DNA of 64,000 nucleotides from NCBI RefSeq assembly GCF_017876545.1, contig NZ_JAGIOD010000002.1, forward strand, positions 186,001 through 250,000, written 5' to 3'. Made by a program: the position numbers and the translations under genes. Shown piece after piece: positions 18,444-25,863 of this stretch. The notes under the pieces were generated by a model, which was not told where the DNA came from, did not search any database, and was given only the letters and a program-made list of their open reading frames with translations. Numbering within the stretch: the first letter of the stretch is position 1; each line of letters starts with the position of its first letter. This DNA is from Brachybacterium sacelli. Lineage in GTDB: Bacteria > Actinomycetota > Actinomycetes > Actinomycetales > Dermabacteraceae.

Positions 18444-18914
18444 GAAACCTGCACGACCCTCCGGAGCGCTCTGCTCCGGGGGTAGGGCGTGGGTGCGCGG
18501 CGTCGGCACGGACCGGGCGCACGCGACGACCCCGGAGCGGCGCTCCGACCGACTCGCCGGGCCGCGCGAGGAGCGCATGGCGCGCGGCGAGGTTCGGCGC
18601 GCCGGCGGGCCGAACGGGACACGCCGATCCGCCTGAGTTCGACACGCCGGAGCCCGGATCACGACACGCCGACGACACGCCGGGACCGCTCTCGGACACG
18701 CCGAGGATCCCCCTCGCGATCGCACCGTTTTCCGGCCCGCGGTGACGCCGCGCGGCCCCGTCGTCCACCGCCCGGGCCATCTGTCGGACCCCTCATCCAC
18801 ACTGCAGTGTGCATGGGTCCTCGGCGTTCGTGCGTGGGCCCCGCGCTCGGTCCCCACTTCTCCCGATCTGTCCACAACCCATCAACACCCGATTGTGGAT
18901 GACAGGGTTGTAAC
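18444..18914. other. Gene-free region upstream of nrdHIE with repeats and DnaA-box-like sites
   Basis: No convincing gene is seen. Five copies of GACACGCCG lie at 18618, 18641, 18663, 18674 and 18695. A perfect 14-bp palindrome CACACTGCAGTGTG is at 18798-18811. Three sites close to the DnaA-box consensus TTRTCCACA occur: TCATCCACA at 18793, CTGTCCACA at 18868 and, on the minus strand, TCATCCACA at 18894-18902, each one mismatch from consensus. They lie 10-120 bases upstream of the NrdR-like boxes. Confidence 0.6.
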
Positions 18915-18962
18915 TCAGTACATCTTGTGGTCGTGGTCTCCGGGCACCACTAGGTGTAGTGT
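18915..18962 (+). promoter_or_regulatory. Paired NrdR-box-like sites
   Basis: TCAGTACATCTTGTGG (18915-18930) and CCACTAGGTGTAGTGT (18947-18962) both resemble the 16-bp NrdR box acacTAtaTatAgTgt. They are separated by exactly 16 bp, the helical spacing typical of paired NrdR boxes. About 180 bases of leader follow before nrdH. NrdR, an ATP/dATP-sensing repressor of ribonucleotide reductase operons, would bind here. Confidence 0.65.
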
Positions 18963-19140
18963 TGGTGGGGTCGCAGCGATCCGGCAGTCCCGGGGACCGC
19001 CCACCGCATCGGAAGCCAACGATGCAGGGGTGGTGGGGAGGATCCGGAGCGTTGGGACGGGGTCCTCGGACCTCAGGAACAACCAGCAAGAACACACCCT
19101 CCTCGCGCCGTCGGCGCGGCGCTCGAGAAAGGCCCTTCCC

Positions 19141-19398
19141 TTGGACATCACCGTGTACTCCAAGCCCCTCTGCGTCCAGTGCGATGCGACCAAGCGCGCC
19201 CTCAACAAGGCGGGCGTGGCCTACGACGTCGTCGACATCACCGAGGATGCCGACGCGCTCGATCGCATCAAGTCGATGGGCTACGTCCAGGCCCCGGTCG
19301 TCATCACCGAGCAGGACCACTGGTCCGGCTTCCGTCCCGACAAGATCAAGTCGCTCTCGGCGGGCGCCGGCGCCGAGCGCCGCGCCACCGCGATCTGA
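19141..19398 (+). CDS. nrdH: Glutaredoxin-like NrdH
   Basis: The small redox protein that reduces class Ib ribonucleotide reductase, itself reduced by thioredoxin reductase. The 85 residues start [10 protein letters not shown] and carry the active-site pair Cys11/Cys14 in CVQC and the NrdH signature WSGFRPDKI. The start is the TTG at 19141, with GAAAGG 8 nt upstream; an ATG is not available in frame near the homologous N-terminus. It is the first gene of nrdHIE. Confidence 0.95.
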   Translation: MDITVYSKPLCVQCDATKRALNKAGVAYDVVDITEDADALDRIKSMGYVQAPVVITEQDHWSGFRPDKIKSLSAGAGAERRATAI

Positions 19399-19420
19399 GC
19401 GGCCGACGGGAGGTGGCGGC

Positions 19421-19819
19421 GTGACCAACCTCGTCTACTTCTCCTCGGTCTCGGGCAACACCCAGCGCTTCGTCGAGAAGCTCGGGATGCCGGCGGCGCG
19501 CATCCCCCTCTATCCCAAGGATGACCCCCTCGTCGTCGACGAGGAGTACGTCCTGGTGGTCCCGACCTATGGCGGGGGAAACGGCCGCGGTGCCGTACCC
19601 AAGCAGGTCATCAAGTTCCTCAACGATGAACGCAATCGGATGCACATCCGGGGCGTGATCGGTGCGGGCAACACCAACTTCGGGGAGGCGTACTGCTTGG
19701 CCGGGGACATCATCTCCACCAAGTGCCGCGTCCCCTACATGTACAAGTTCGAGCTGTTCGGCACCCCCCGCGATGTGCAGCGGGTGCACGACGGATTGGA
19801 AGAGTTTTGGCGACACTGA
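19421..19819 (+). CDS. nrdI: NrdI flavodoxin-like protein
   Basis: Supplies oxidant for assembling the manganese-tyrosyl cofactor of class Ib NrdF. The 132-residue protein has the FMN phosphate loop [11 protein letters not shown] near the N-terminus and the conserved [14 protein letters not shown] and [14 protein letters not shown] motifs of NrdI. The GTG start at 19421 is preceded by GGGAGGTGG. It lies 22 bases after nrdH, and its end overlaps the likely nrdE start. Confidence 0.95.
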   Translation: MTNLVYFSSVSGNTQRFVEKLGMPAARIPLYPKDDPLVVDEEYVLVVPTYGGGNGRGAVPKQVIKFLNDERNRMHIRGVIGAGNTNFGEAYCLAGDIISTKCRVPYMYKFELFGTPRDVQRVHDGLEEFWRH

Positions 19820-21957
19820 CCGAGATGCCCCCGGTCGAGCACAACAGGCAGCTCGACTACCACGCGCTGAACGCGATGCTGAACCTCTACGGAGCGGACG
19901 GCAAGATCCAGTTCGAGAAGGACGCGCTCGCCGCCCGCGAGTACTTCCTGCAGCACGTGAACCCCAACACGGTGTTCTTCCACTCGCTCAAGGAGAAGCT
20001 CGACTACCTGGTCGAGAACAAGTACTACGAGCCCGAGGTGCTCGCCCAGTACGACTTCTCCTTCATCGAGTCGCTGTCCGAGCAGGCCTTCGCGAAGAAG
20101 TTCCGCTTCCCGACCTTCCTCGGGGCCTTCAAGTACTACACCTCGTACACGCTGAAGACGTTCGACGGCAAGCGGTACCTCGAGCGCTTCGAGGACCGTG
20201 TGGTGATGGTGGCCCTCACCCTCGCCGAGGGCGATGAGCAGCTCGCCCGCAACCTCGTCGACGAGATCCTCGACGGCCGCTTCCAGCCCGCCACGCCCAC
20301 CTTCCTCAATGCCGGCAAGGCCCAGCGCGGTGAGCTGGTCTCCTGCTTCCTGCTGCGCATCGAGGACGACATGGAGTCGATCGGGCGCTCCATCAACTCC
20401 GCGCTGCAGCTGTCCAAGCGTGGCGGCGGCGTCGCGCTGCTGCTGAGCAACCTGCGTGAGTACGGTGCGCCGATCAAGCACATCGAGAACCAGTCCAGCG
20501 GCGTCATCCCCGTCATGAAGCTGCTCGAGGACTCCTTCTCCTACGCGAACCAGCTGGGGGCCCGCCAGGGCGCCGGTGCGGTCTACCTCAACGCCCACCA
20601 CCCGGACATCCTGCGGTTCCTGGACACCAAGCGCGAGAACGCCGACGAGAAGATCCGCATCAAGACCCTCTCGCTCGGCGTGGTCATCCCCGACATCACC
20701 TTCGAGCTCGCGAAGCGCAACGAGCCGATGTACCTGTTCTCCCCGTACGACGTGGAGCGCGAGTACGGCAAGCCGTTCGCCGAGGTCAACGTCTCGGACG
20801 TCTATCACGAGATGGTCGACAACCCGAACATCTCCAAGAAGAAGATCAAGGCGCGCGACTTCTTCCAGATCCTGGCGGAGATCCAGTTCGAGTCCGGCTA
20901 CCCGTACATCATGTTCGAGGACACCGTGAACCGGGCCAACCCGATCCCCGGCAAGGTCACCCACTCGAACCTGTGCTCCGAGATCCTGCAGGTCTCGACC
21001 CCGTCGTCCATGAACGTCGATCTCACCTACGACGAGCTCGGCCGCGACATCTCCTGCAACCTCGGCTCGCTGAACATCGCCAAGACGATGGACTCCTCGG
21101 ACTTCTCGCGGACCATCGAGACCGCGATCCGCGGGCTGACCTCCGTCTCGGACCACTCGGACATCGAGTCGGTGCCGACCATCGCCGAGGGCAACCGCAA
21201 GTCCCACGCGATCGGCCTGGGGCAGATGAACCTCCACGGCTACCTGGCCAGGGAGTCGATCTTCTACGGCTCCGAGGAGGGGCTGGACTTCACGAACATG
21301 TACTTCTACGCGGTCACGTTCAACGCCATCAAGGCGTCGAACAAGATCGCCAAGGAGCGCGGCGAGGTCTTCTACGACTTCGCCAGCTCGAAGTACGGCA
21401 CCGGAGAGTACTTCGACAAGTACATCGACAAGGCGTGGGAGCCCCGCACCGAGAAGGTCCGCGGTCTGTTCGAGAACTCCAGCGTGCACCTGCCCACCCA
21501 GGAGGACTGGAAGCAGCTGCGCGAGGAGGTCAAGGCCCACGGCATGTACAACGCCTACCTGCAGGCCGTGCCGCCGACGGGGTCGATCTCCTACATCAAC
21601 CACTCGACGAGCTCGATCCACCCGATCGTCTCCAAGATCGAGATCCGGAAGGAAGGCAAGATCGGCCGGGTCTACTACCCCGCGCCGTACATGACCAACG
21701 ACAACCTCGAGTACTACGAGGACGCGTACGAGATCGGCTACGAGAAGATCGTCGACACCTACGCCGAGGCCACGCAGCACGTGGACCAGGGGCTGTCGTT
21801 GACGCTGTTCTTCCCGGACACCGCCACCACGCGCGACATCAACAAGGCGCAGATCTATGCCTGGCGCAAGGGCATCAAGACCCTGTACTACATTCGCCTG
21901 CGCCAGATGGCGATCGAGGGCACCGAGGTCGAGGGCTGCGTCAGCTGCATGCTGTGA
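19807..21957 (+). CDS. nrdE: Ribonucleotide reductase class Ib, alpha subunit
   Basis: Reduces ribonucleoside diphosphates to deoxyribonucleotides. About 716 residues, normal for NrdE and without the N-terminal ATP-cone of NrdA. Visible motifs include the catalytic-core stretches [48 protein letters not shown] and SNLCSEI, the radical-transfer region, and the C-terminal redox tail ending CVSCML. The TTG at 19807 overlaps nrdI by 13 bases and has GGAAGAG just upstream; an ATG at 19825 is an alternative. nrdF does not follow: it lies 9.2 kb away. Confidence 0.96.
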   Translation: MATLTEMPPVEHNRQLDYHALNAMLNLYGADGKIQFEKDALAAREYFLQHVNPNTVFFHSLKEKLDYLVENKYYEPEVLAQYDFSFIESLSEQAFAKKFRFPTFLGAFKYYTSYTLKTFDGKRYLERFEDRVVMVALTLAEGDEQLARNLVDEILDGRFQPATPTFLNAGKAQRGELVSCFLLRIEDDMESIGRSINSALQLSKRGGGVALLLSNLREYGAPIKHIENQSSGVIPVMKLLEDSFSYANQLGARQGAGAVYLNAHHPDILRFLDTKRENADEKIRIKTLSLGVVIPDITFELAKRNEPMYLFSPYDVEREYGKPFAEVNVSDVYHEMVDNPNISKKKIKARDFFQILAEIQFESGYPYIMFEDTVNRANPIPGKVTHSNLCSEILQVSTPSSMNVDLTYDELGRDISCNLGSLNIAKTMDSSDFSRTIETAIRGLTSVSDHSDIESVPTIAEGNRKSHAIGLGQMNLHGYLARESIFYGSEEGLDFTNMYFYAVTFNAIKASNKIAKERGEVFYDFASSKYGTGEYFDKYIDKAWEPRTEKVRGLFENSSVHLPTQEDWKQLREEVKAHGMYNAYLQAVPPTGSISYINHSTSSIHPIVSKIEIRKEGKIGRVYYPAPYMTNDNLEYYEDAYEIGYEKIVDTYAEATQHVDQGLSLTLFFPDTATTRDINKAQIYAWRKGIKTLYYIRLRQMAIEGTEVEGCVSCML

Positions 21958-21995
21958 CGGCCTGACCGGGCCCATCGGGCTCCGCTCCGCACCTC

Positions 21996-22031
21996 GACGG
22001 GCGGGTCTCCCTCCGGGGAGGCCCGCCCGTC
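21996..22031 (+). terminator. Terminator after nrdE
   Basis: GACGGGCGGG (21996-22005) pairs with CCCGCCCGTC (22022-22031), with further internal pairing. An outer ACCTC/GAGGT pair extends the structure. It ends nrdHIE transcription 39 bases after the nrdE stop. Confidence 0.75.
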
Positions 22032-22103
22032 GGCGTCGAGGTGCGAGATGTCGGGCAGCGAGCAAGGCACCTGCTGGGGGAGGCGGGCAGTCGAAAAGAG
22101 GGG

Positions 22104-23036
22104 TCAGTCGAGGAAGGAGTCGATCACGGAGTCCGTCGCGGTGGCACCGACGTAGCTGCCGACGACGTCACCGGCGATGCCGCCGATGACACCGCCGACG
22201 CCTGCGCCGGTCACTCCGCCCGCCGCGGCACCGGGCACCGCGCCGACTCCCGCCGCGGGCGCTCCGGCGGCCGCGCCGCCCCCACCGCCGAACAGCCCGC
22301 CGATCGACGAGCCGATCCCGGTGCCGATGGCCCCGCCGACGAAGCTGCCTGCCATCGACCCGGCGAAGTTCGCGCCGCCGTCGAGGACGGCCCGGCCGAT
22401 CCGCTCCCCGGTCGAGAGGTCGCTGCGGACGGCGTCGTCGTTCCAGCGGTCGATGCCCGCCATCACACCGGTGAAGGCGTCACCGATCATCGGGATGAAC
22501 GCTGGCACGCTGCCCTTGCCCAGGGCGAAGTCCCCGAAGTTCTTCGCGAAGCTGTGGGCGGTGGAGAGGATGCCGCCGGCGCTGTCGACCCCGTCGATCC
22601 CGACGTTCTCCTTCCAGTTGTCCCAGATCTCGCCGAAGGAGATGTCGCCCCAGTCCGCGCCGAGGAAGCCCGCCGCGGAGGCGGGCTGTACGCCGGCCGG
22701 GGAGCTACCCCCGCCGTTCGCGCCTCCCGGCCCGGCCGGGCTCCCGCCGCCGCCGCCGTCGGGGGAGGAGGCGCCGTCCTGCTCCTCGACGTGGCCCTCC
22801 AGGTCGGTGCCGAGGGTGCGGGTCCCGTCCGCGGCCGCGGTGAACCGGGGTGCGACGGAGGAACGGAAGGTCGAGGCGAAAGACTCGGCGTCCGGGCCGA
22901 CCCACTGGGTGCCCACGATGCCGTCGACCTGTGCGGACAGCGTGTCTAGCAGGGTGGTGAGCGACGTCGCGCGCTCGGCCAGCAGGGCGGCGTGATCGGA
23001 CGCCTGGGCGGTGTCCATCCCCTGGAATCCGGTCAT
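22104..23036 (-). CDS. WXG100-like secreted protein with glycine-zipper C-terminus
   Basis: A 310-residue protein with the layout of a type VII secretion substrate. Residues 1-100 are helical with a WxG turn at 45-47 (GTQWVGPDAESF), like the ESAT-6/WXG100 superfamily. A Gly/Ser/Pro linker (about 92-118) follows, then a central domain (GFLGADWGDISFGEIWDNW onward). The C-terminal region (about 215-300) is rich in G-x3-G and A-x3-G repeats (GSFVGGAIGTGIGSSIGGLF), typical of glycine-zipper membrane-inserting segments. It has no classical signal peptide. The start at 23036 has GGAGGGG close upstream. No ESX core genes (EccC/EccD) are in the window. A pore-forming role is inference. Confidence 0.72.
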   Translation of the reverse strand: MTGFQGMDTAQASDHAALLAERATSLTTLLDTLSAQVDGIVGTQWVGPDAESFASTFRSSVAPRFTAAADGTRTLGTDLEGHVEEQDGASSPDGGGGGSPAGPGGANGGGSSPAGVQPASAAGFLGADWGDISFGEIWDNWKENVGIDGVDSAGGILSTAHSFAKNFGDFALGKGSVPAFIPMIGDAFTGVMAGIDRWNDDAVRSDLSTGERIGRAVLDGGANFAGSMAGSFVGGAIGTGIGSSIGGLFGGGGGAAAGAPAAGVGAVPGAAAGGVTGAGVGGVIGGIAGDVVGSYVGATATDSVIDSFLD

Positions 23037-23095
23037 GGCCCCTCCATGTCTGTGTGTGCTCGGTGGTGACGCTACCCCCGGCATCGTCCGCAGGC

Positions 23096-23115
23096 GATGG
23101 GGAGAGGTCCCCATG
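23096..23115. promoter_or_regulatory. Palindromic operator candidate, copy 1
   Basis: ATGGGGA (23097-23103) and TCCCCAT (23108-23114) are inverted around GAGG. The site lies in the 100-bp divergent gap between the WXG100-like gene and the first small membrane-protein gene. It matches the copies at 24748 and 25354 (consensus ATGGGGAGANNTCCCCAT). Confidence 0.7.
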
Positions 23116-23136
23116 CCGCGGTGGGATGATGACCGC

Positions 23137-23553
23137 ATGGATCCCGTACTCGCCCTGTCCGCGTCGGCCGCGCTCTTGCTCGGGGTGGTGCTCGCCCTGT
23201 CCGCGATGCGATGCCGGTCGGGGCGGGGAGGCAGGGCCCGCTCCTGGGTGCGATCCGAGGGGATCGATGCGCGCACCGGCCACGCCTACGGGGAGGTGGC
23301 CGTGCTGGTGGTCCTCCCGCTGCTCGCGCAGTCGCTGCTCGTGGCGGGCCTGCTCATGGCGCTGGGCTCCGTCGAGATGCTGCGCGGTGCCGTGGTCGGC
23401 CTGCTCGTGCCGGCCGCGGTGGTCGCCGAGGTCCTGCTGTGGATCGTGCTCCTGCTCGCGACGGGCTATCGCGCGATCATGCCGCTGTGGGTCTACCCGT
23501 CCTGGCTGCGGCCGCAGCGACGGCGGGAGCGGGAGGTCATCCGCTCTCGGTGA
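23137..23553 (+). CDS. Small membrane protein, paralog 1 of 3
   Basis: 138 residues with three hydrophobic segments: about 3-22, 52-75 and 81-110. A basic loop (RCRSGRGGRARSWVRSEG) follows the first segment, and the protein ends with the shared motif YRAIMPLWVYPSWLRPQRRRERE. It is homologous to the products at 24801 and 25394: same length, same helix positions, same C-terminal signature. The start aligned with the paralogs is 23137. An in-frame ATG at 23113, inside the upstream palindrome and behind GGAGAGG, is an alternative. Its 3' end overlaps the convergent gene by 17 bases. Function unknown; an immunity-like role is suggested by context only. Confidence 0.75.
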   Translation: MDPVLALSASAALLLGVVLALSAMRCRSGRGGRARSWVRSEGIDARTGHAYGEVAVLVVLPLLAQSLLVAGLLMALGSVEMLRGAVVGLLVPAAVVAEVLLWIVLLLATGYRAIMPLWVYPSWLRPQRRREREVIRSR

Positions 23554-24211
23554 GCAAGGGGCGCAGCAGGGCTCGCGCGGCACCGGTGGGGGTCGTGCCT
23601 CGCAGCGTCGTCGCGTCCGTGCCCTCGGCGACCAGGTAGCGGCCGCGGAGGAGCAGGAGGGCCGCGGCGCCGTCGCCGTTCGTCCGGCGTCGGACGAGGC
23701 GGACCGCCCGCGGCGGAGCCTGGTCGATCCCGTCCTGTGCGGCGGGGGGCAGGACGCCGCCCGCCTCCGTCACGCGCGCCCAGGCAGCGACGCTGCGGGT
23801 GCTGTCCGCGGCGAAGAGATCCGCCAGCTCCTGCGGTGTCGTCGTGACGGTGACCTCCGCGGGGAGCGGCTCGGTCGGTGCGATGGCGGCCAGGCGCAGC
23901 AGCACTCCGGGCAGGGCGCTCGTGGGGTGGACCGCGAGCTCCTCCCTCTCGGTGAACCCTCGGCTGCGCCGGAGGGTGTCGGCGCGGGAGAGGAGCAGGC
24001 AGTGGGCGCTGCGGCCGAGCGGATCCGCGACCTCGACCTCGACTTGCCCGCTCGTTGCGGCGAGGGTCTCGGACACCGTCTGCACGAAGGTCTCGGGCAG
24101 CGAGGTCGCCGACGGCGCCGCTCGACCTGCGGACAGATCGGCCAGCAGCTGGTCGACCTCCATGCGGGTCCCCGTGGCAGCGCGCGGGGAGGCGGGATCA
24201 GCGGTGAGCAC
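23537..24211 (-). CDS. Uncharacterised protein, possible EspG-like secretion accessory
   Basis: 224 residues, soluble, no signal peptide. It begins with a helical MEVDQLLADLSAG-like segment, has repeated strand-rich stretches (QVEVEVADPLGRSAHCLLL) and ends with LLLLRGRYLVAEG followed by a helix (ARALLRPLLTES). Size and the C-terminal GRYL pattern recall EspG-type ESX chaperones, but I cannot confirm homology. The GTG start at 24211 has a GGAAGGAG site 7 nt upstream and overlaps the upstream gene's end by 14 bases, indicating translational coupling. Confidence 0.6.
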   Translation of the reverse strand: MLTADPASPRAATGTRMEVDQLLADLSAGRAAPSATSLPETFVQTVSETLAATSGQVEVEVADPLGRSAHCLLLSRADTLRRSRGFTEREELAVHPTSALPGVLLRLAAIAPTEPLPAEVTVTTTPQELADLFAADSTRSVAAWARVTEAGGVLPPAAQDGIDQAPPRAVRLVRRRTNGDGAAALLLLRGRYLVAEGTDATTLRGTTPTGAARALLRPLLTESG

Positions 24212-24710
24212 GGTTCAGCTCCTTCCCGGGAGCGGCGAGGACCTTCCAGGTCCCGACGATCCGATCGAGCATCTCGTCGTGGGCCGCGTCTGTCAGGGGG
24301 AGGGTGGTGAGCGTGAGGGTGAGTCCGGTGTCCCCGGCGATGCGGCTCCGGCGGCGGGTGAGGATCGTGACGCCCTGGGGGTCGGTCATCACGGAGGACG
24401 AGCACCAGAGCTCCTCGCCCTCGGGGGACGTCGTCGCCCGCTCGTCGAGGATCTGCAGGTCGGGCAGGGCCGCCAGCCGCTCTGCACGGACCGAGGCCTG
24501 CCAGGACGTGAGCGTCGCACCCTCGGGCAGGGTCGTCGCGGTGAGCACGAGATTGGTCTCGATCGCCCGGCTCAGCGAGCGACGGTCGGAGAGGGCCCCG
24601 ACCGCACCGTCGGGCACCGGGAGCGCACGCCACTGCTCGGGGACCTCGAGGGTCGAAGCGGGCACGGCGCCGGACGGACCGAGCTCGACGAGGCGGGTCG
24701 TGGTTGCCAT
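24198..24710 (-). CDS. Uncharacterised protein, LpqN/DUF1795-like (PsbP-type fold)
   Basis: 170 residues without signal peptide. The pattern 'VPEQWRALPVPDGAVGAL ... ETNLVLTATTLPEG ... LLTLTTLPLTDAA ... DRIVGTWKVL' follows the strand order of the LpqN/DcrB-like family, which in actinobacteria often occurs beside ESX genes. It is cotranscribed with the following gene (14-base overlap). Its upstream gap holds the second copy of the palindrome and the divergent start of membrane paralog 2. Family placement is tentative. Confidence 0.62.
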   Translation of the reverse strand: MATTTRLVELGPSGAVPASTLEVPEQWRALPVPDGAVGALSDRRSLSRAIETNLVLTATTLPEGATLTSWQASVRAERLAALPDLQILDERATTSPEGEELWCSSSVMTDPQGVTILTRRRSRIAGDTGLTLTLTTLPLTDAAHDEMLDRIVGTWKVLAAPGKELNRAHR

Positions 24711-24747
24711 GACCCCAGCCTAGGTGTAGTTGGTGCGGCGGATGCGC

Positions 24748-24767
24748 CATGGGGAGATCTCCCCATG
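24748..24767. promoter_or_regulatory. Palindromic operator candidate, copy 2 (perfect)
   Basis: CATGGGGAGATCTCCCCATG is a perfect 20-bp palindrome in the 90-bp gap between the divergent LpqN-like gene and membrane paralog 2. An in-frame ATG for paralog 2 lies in its right arm (24765), so it could also fold as an RNA hairpin hiding the GGGGAGA ribosome site. Confidence 0.8.
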
Positions 24768-24800
24768 GGGGTCCTGTCAGTCGGTGCGATGATCGTGCGC

Positions 24801-25220
24801 ATGGATCTCGGATCGCTTCTCGCTTCCCTCTTCTGCTTCGCCGTGAGCCTCGTGCTTCTCCTGACCGCTGCGTGGTCCCGGTGGGGGAGCTCGAAGGTGG
24901 CGCGCTGGTGGGTGCGACGTACCCCCGTGGAGCGGATGGGCTTCATGCAGAGCTCCGGAGAAGCGGTCGGCCTGGGACTGGTGCCATATCTTGCTCAGCT
25001 GATGGCATGTGTCGGGGTGGTCGCGGCGCTGTATGCGCATCCGAGGGTGAGAGAAGCTCTCTTCACACCGGTGATGTGGACCGTCGTCGTGGCGGAGGTG
25101 GTTCTCGGCATCGTCGTGATGGTGATGGTCTCCAATCGCTACATCCTGCCGCTGTTCTTCTACCCGGGATGGTTGAGACACCAGCGGCGAGCGGAGAGGG
25201 ACTGGCTCCGCACTCGGTGA
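24801..25220 (+). CDS. Small membrane protein, paralog 2 of 3
   Basis: 139 residues starting MDLGSLLASLFCFAVSLVLL. It has the same three-helix plan as paralog 1, a basic loop with SSKVARWWVRRTPVERMG, and the C-terminal motif ILPLFFYPGWLRHQRRAERDW. The loop is especially close to that of paralog 3 (SSRAARWWVRRVP). Codon use is slightly less GC-biased than in the flanking housekeeping genes. No enzymatic motif is visible. Confidence 0.75.
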   Translation: MDLGSLLASLFCFAVSLVLLLTAAWSRWGSSKVARWWVRRTPVERMGFMQSSGEAVGLGLVPYLAQLMACVGVVAALYAHPRVREALFTPVMWTVVVAEVVLGIVVMVMVSNRYILPLFFYPGWLRHQRRAERDWLRTR

Positions 25221-25353
25221 TCTCGTGTGCGCCCGTCGGGACTGCGTTGACATAGCTCCTGTACGCCTCGCGCCTCGCACGCGTTCCGCCCCTGAGCCCG
25301 CGTGCGCACGAGGGCGTGGGTCTGCGACGTTTGACCGCGTATTCATGCGGCGC

Positions 25354-25373
25354 GATGGGAGGAACTCCCCGTC
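25354..25373. promoter_or_regulatory. Palindromic operator candidate, copy 3 (degenerate)
   Basis: ATGGGAGGAACTCCCCGT (core 25355-25372) matches the 18-bp consensus of the other two copies at 14 of 16 defined positions. It lies 21 bases upstream of paralog 3, the same distance as copy 1 from paralog 1. Here no in-frame start codon lies in the right arm. Confidence 0.6.
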
Positions 25374-25393
25374 GCCTGTGTGACCATGAACGA

Positions 25394-25834
25394 ATGTGGG
25401 ATTCGGTGGCCCCGGTCGTTCTCCTCGGCCTCTTTCTCGGAGCAATTGGATTCGTGCTCGCGGTCATCTCAGCCTGGATGCGGCGGGGGAGTTCCCGTGC
25501 TGCGCGGTGGTGGGTGCGACGCGTGCCCCTGGATGAAGCCACCGATTACGCGAACGCCGAGGCGATAGCGCTCGCTTTCACCCCGATGATCGCCCAGACC
25601 CTCATCGTGGCGGGGCTCTGCATGCCGGTGGCATCGTTCGCGGTGGGTGGGTCGGGGCTCGGATCGACTGTTCTCGGCGCTGTACTCGTGGTCGAGATCC
25701 TGCTGTGGATCGTGATCCTGCTGGCCGCCGTGTACCGCTGGATACTTCCGCTCTGGCTGTATCCCTCGGGACTGCGCGAGGTTCGCCGCGACGAGAGAGA
25801 CCGGTTGCGCGCCGCGAAAGAGCATCGCCGCTGA
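25394..25834 (+). CDS. Small membrane protein, paralog 3 of 3
   Basis: 146 residues starting MWDSVAPVVLLGLFLGAIGF. Three hydrophobic segments, the WWVRRVPLDEAT loop and the terminal YRWILPLWLYPSGLREVRRDER signature match the two upstream paralogs. The gene follows paralog 2 after 173 bases with its own copy of the palindrome, which points to repeated duplication of a promoter-gene unit. Confidence 0.75.
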   Translation: MWDSVAPVVLLGLFLGAIGFVLAVISAWMRRGSSRAARWWVRRVPLDEATDYANAEAIALAFTPMIAQTLIVAGLCMPVASFAVGGSGLGSTVLGAVLVVEILLWIVILLAAVYRWILPLWLYPSGLREVRRDERDRLRAAKEHRR

Positions 25835-25863
25835 GACAATGTGGCCGAAGGAACCGGACGGCG

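Noticed and set aside
18963..19140. Cobalamin riboswitch in the nrdH leader
   Set aside because: Considered because B12 riboswitches control some actinobacterial nrd operons, but no B12 box was found and class Ib enzymes do not use cobalamin.
19735..22065. Very long open frame on the strand opposite nrdE
   Set aside because: An antisense shadow of a highly GC-biased gene. It shows no family motifs and is dominated by Arg/Val/Leu/Gly/Asp arising from complementary codons.
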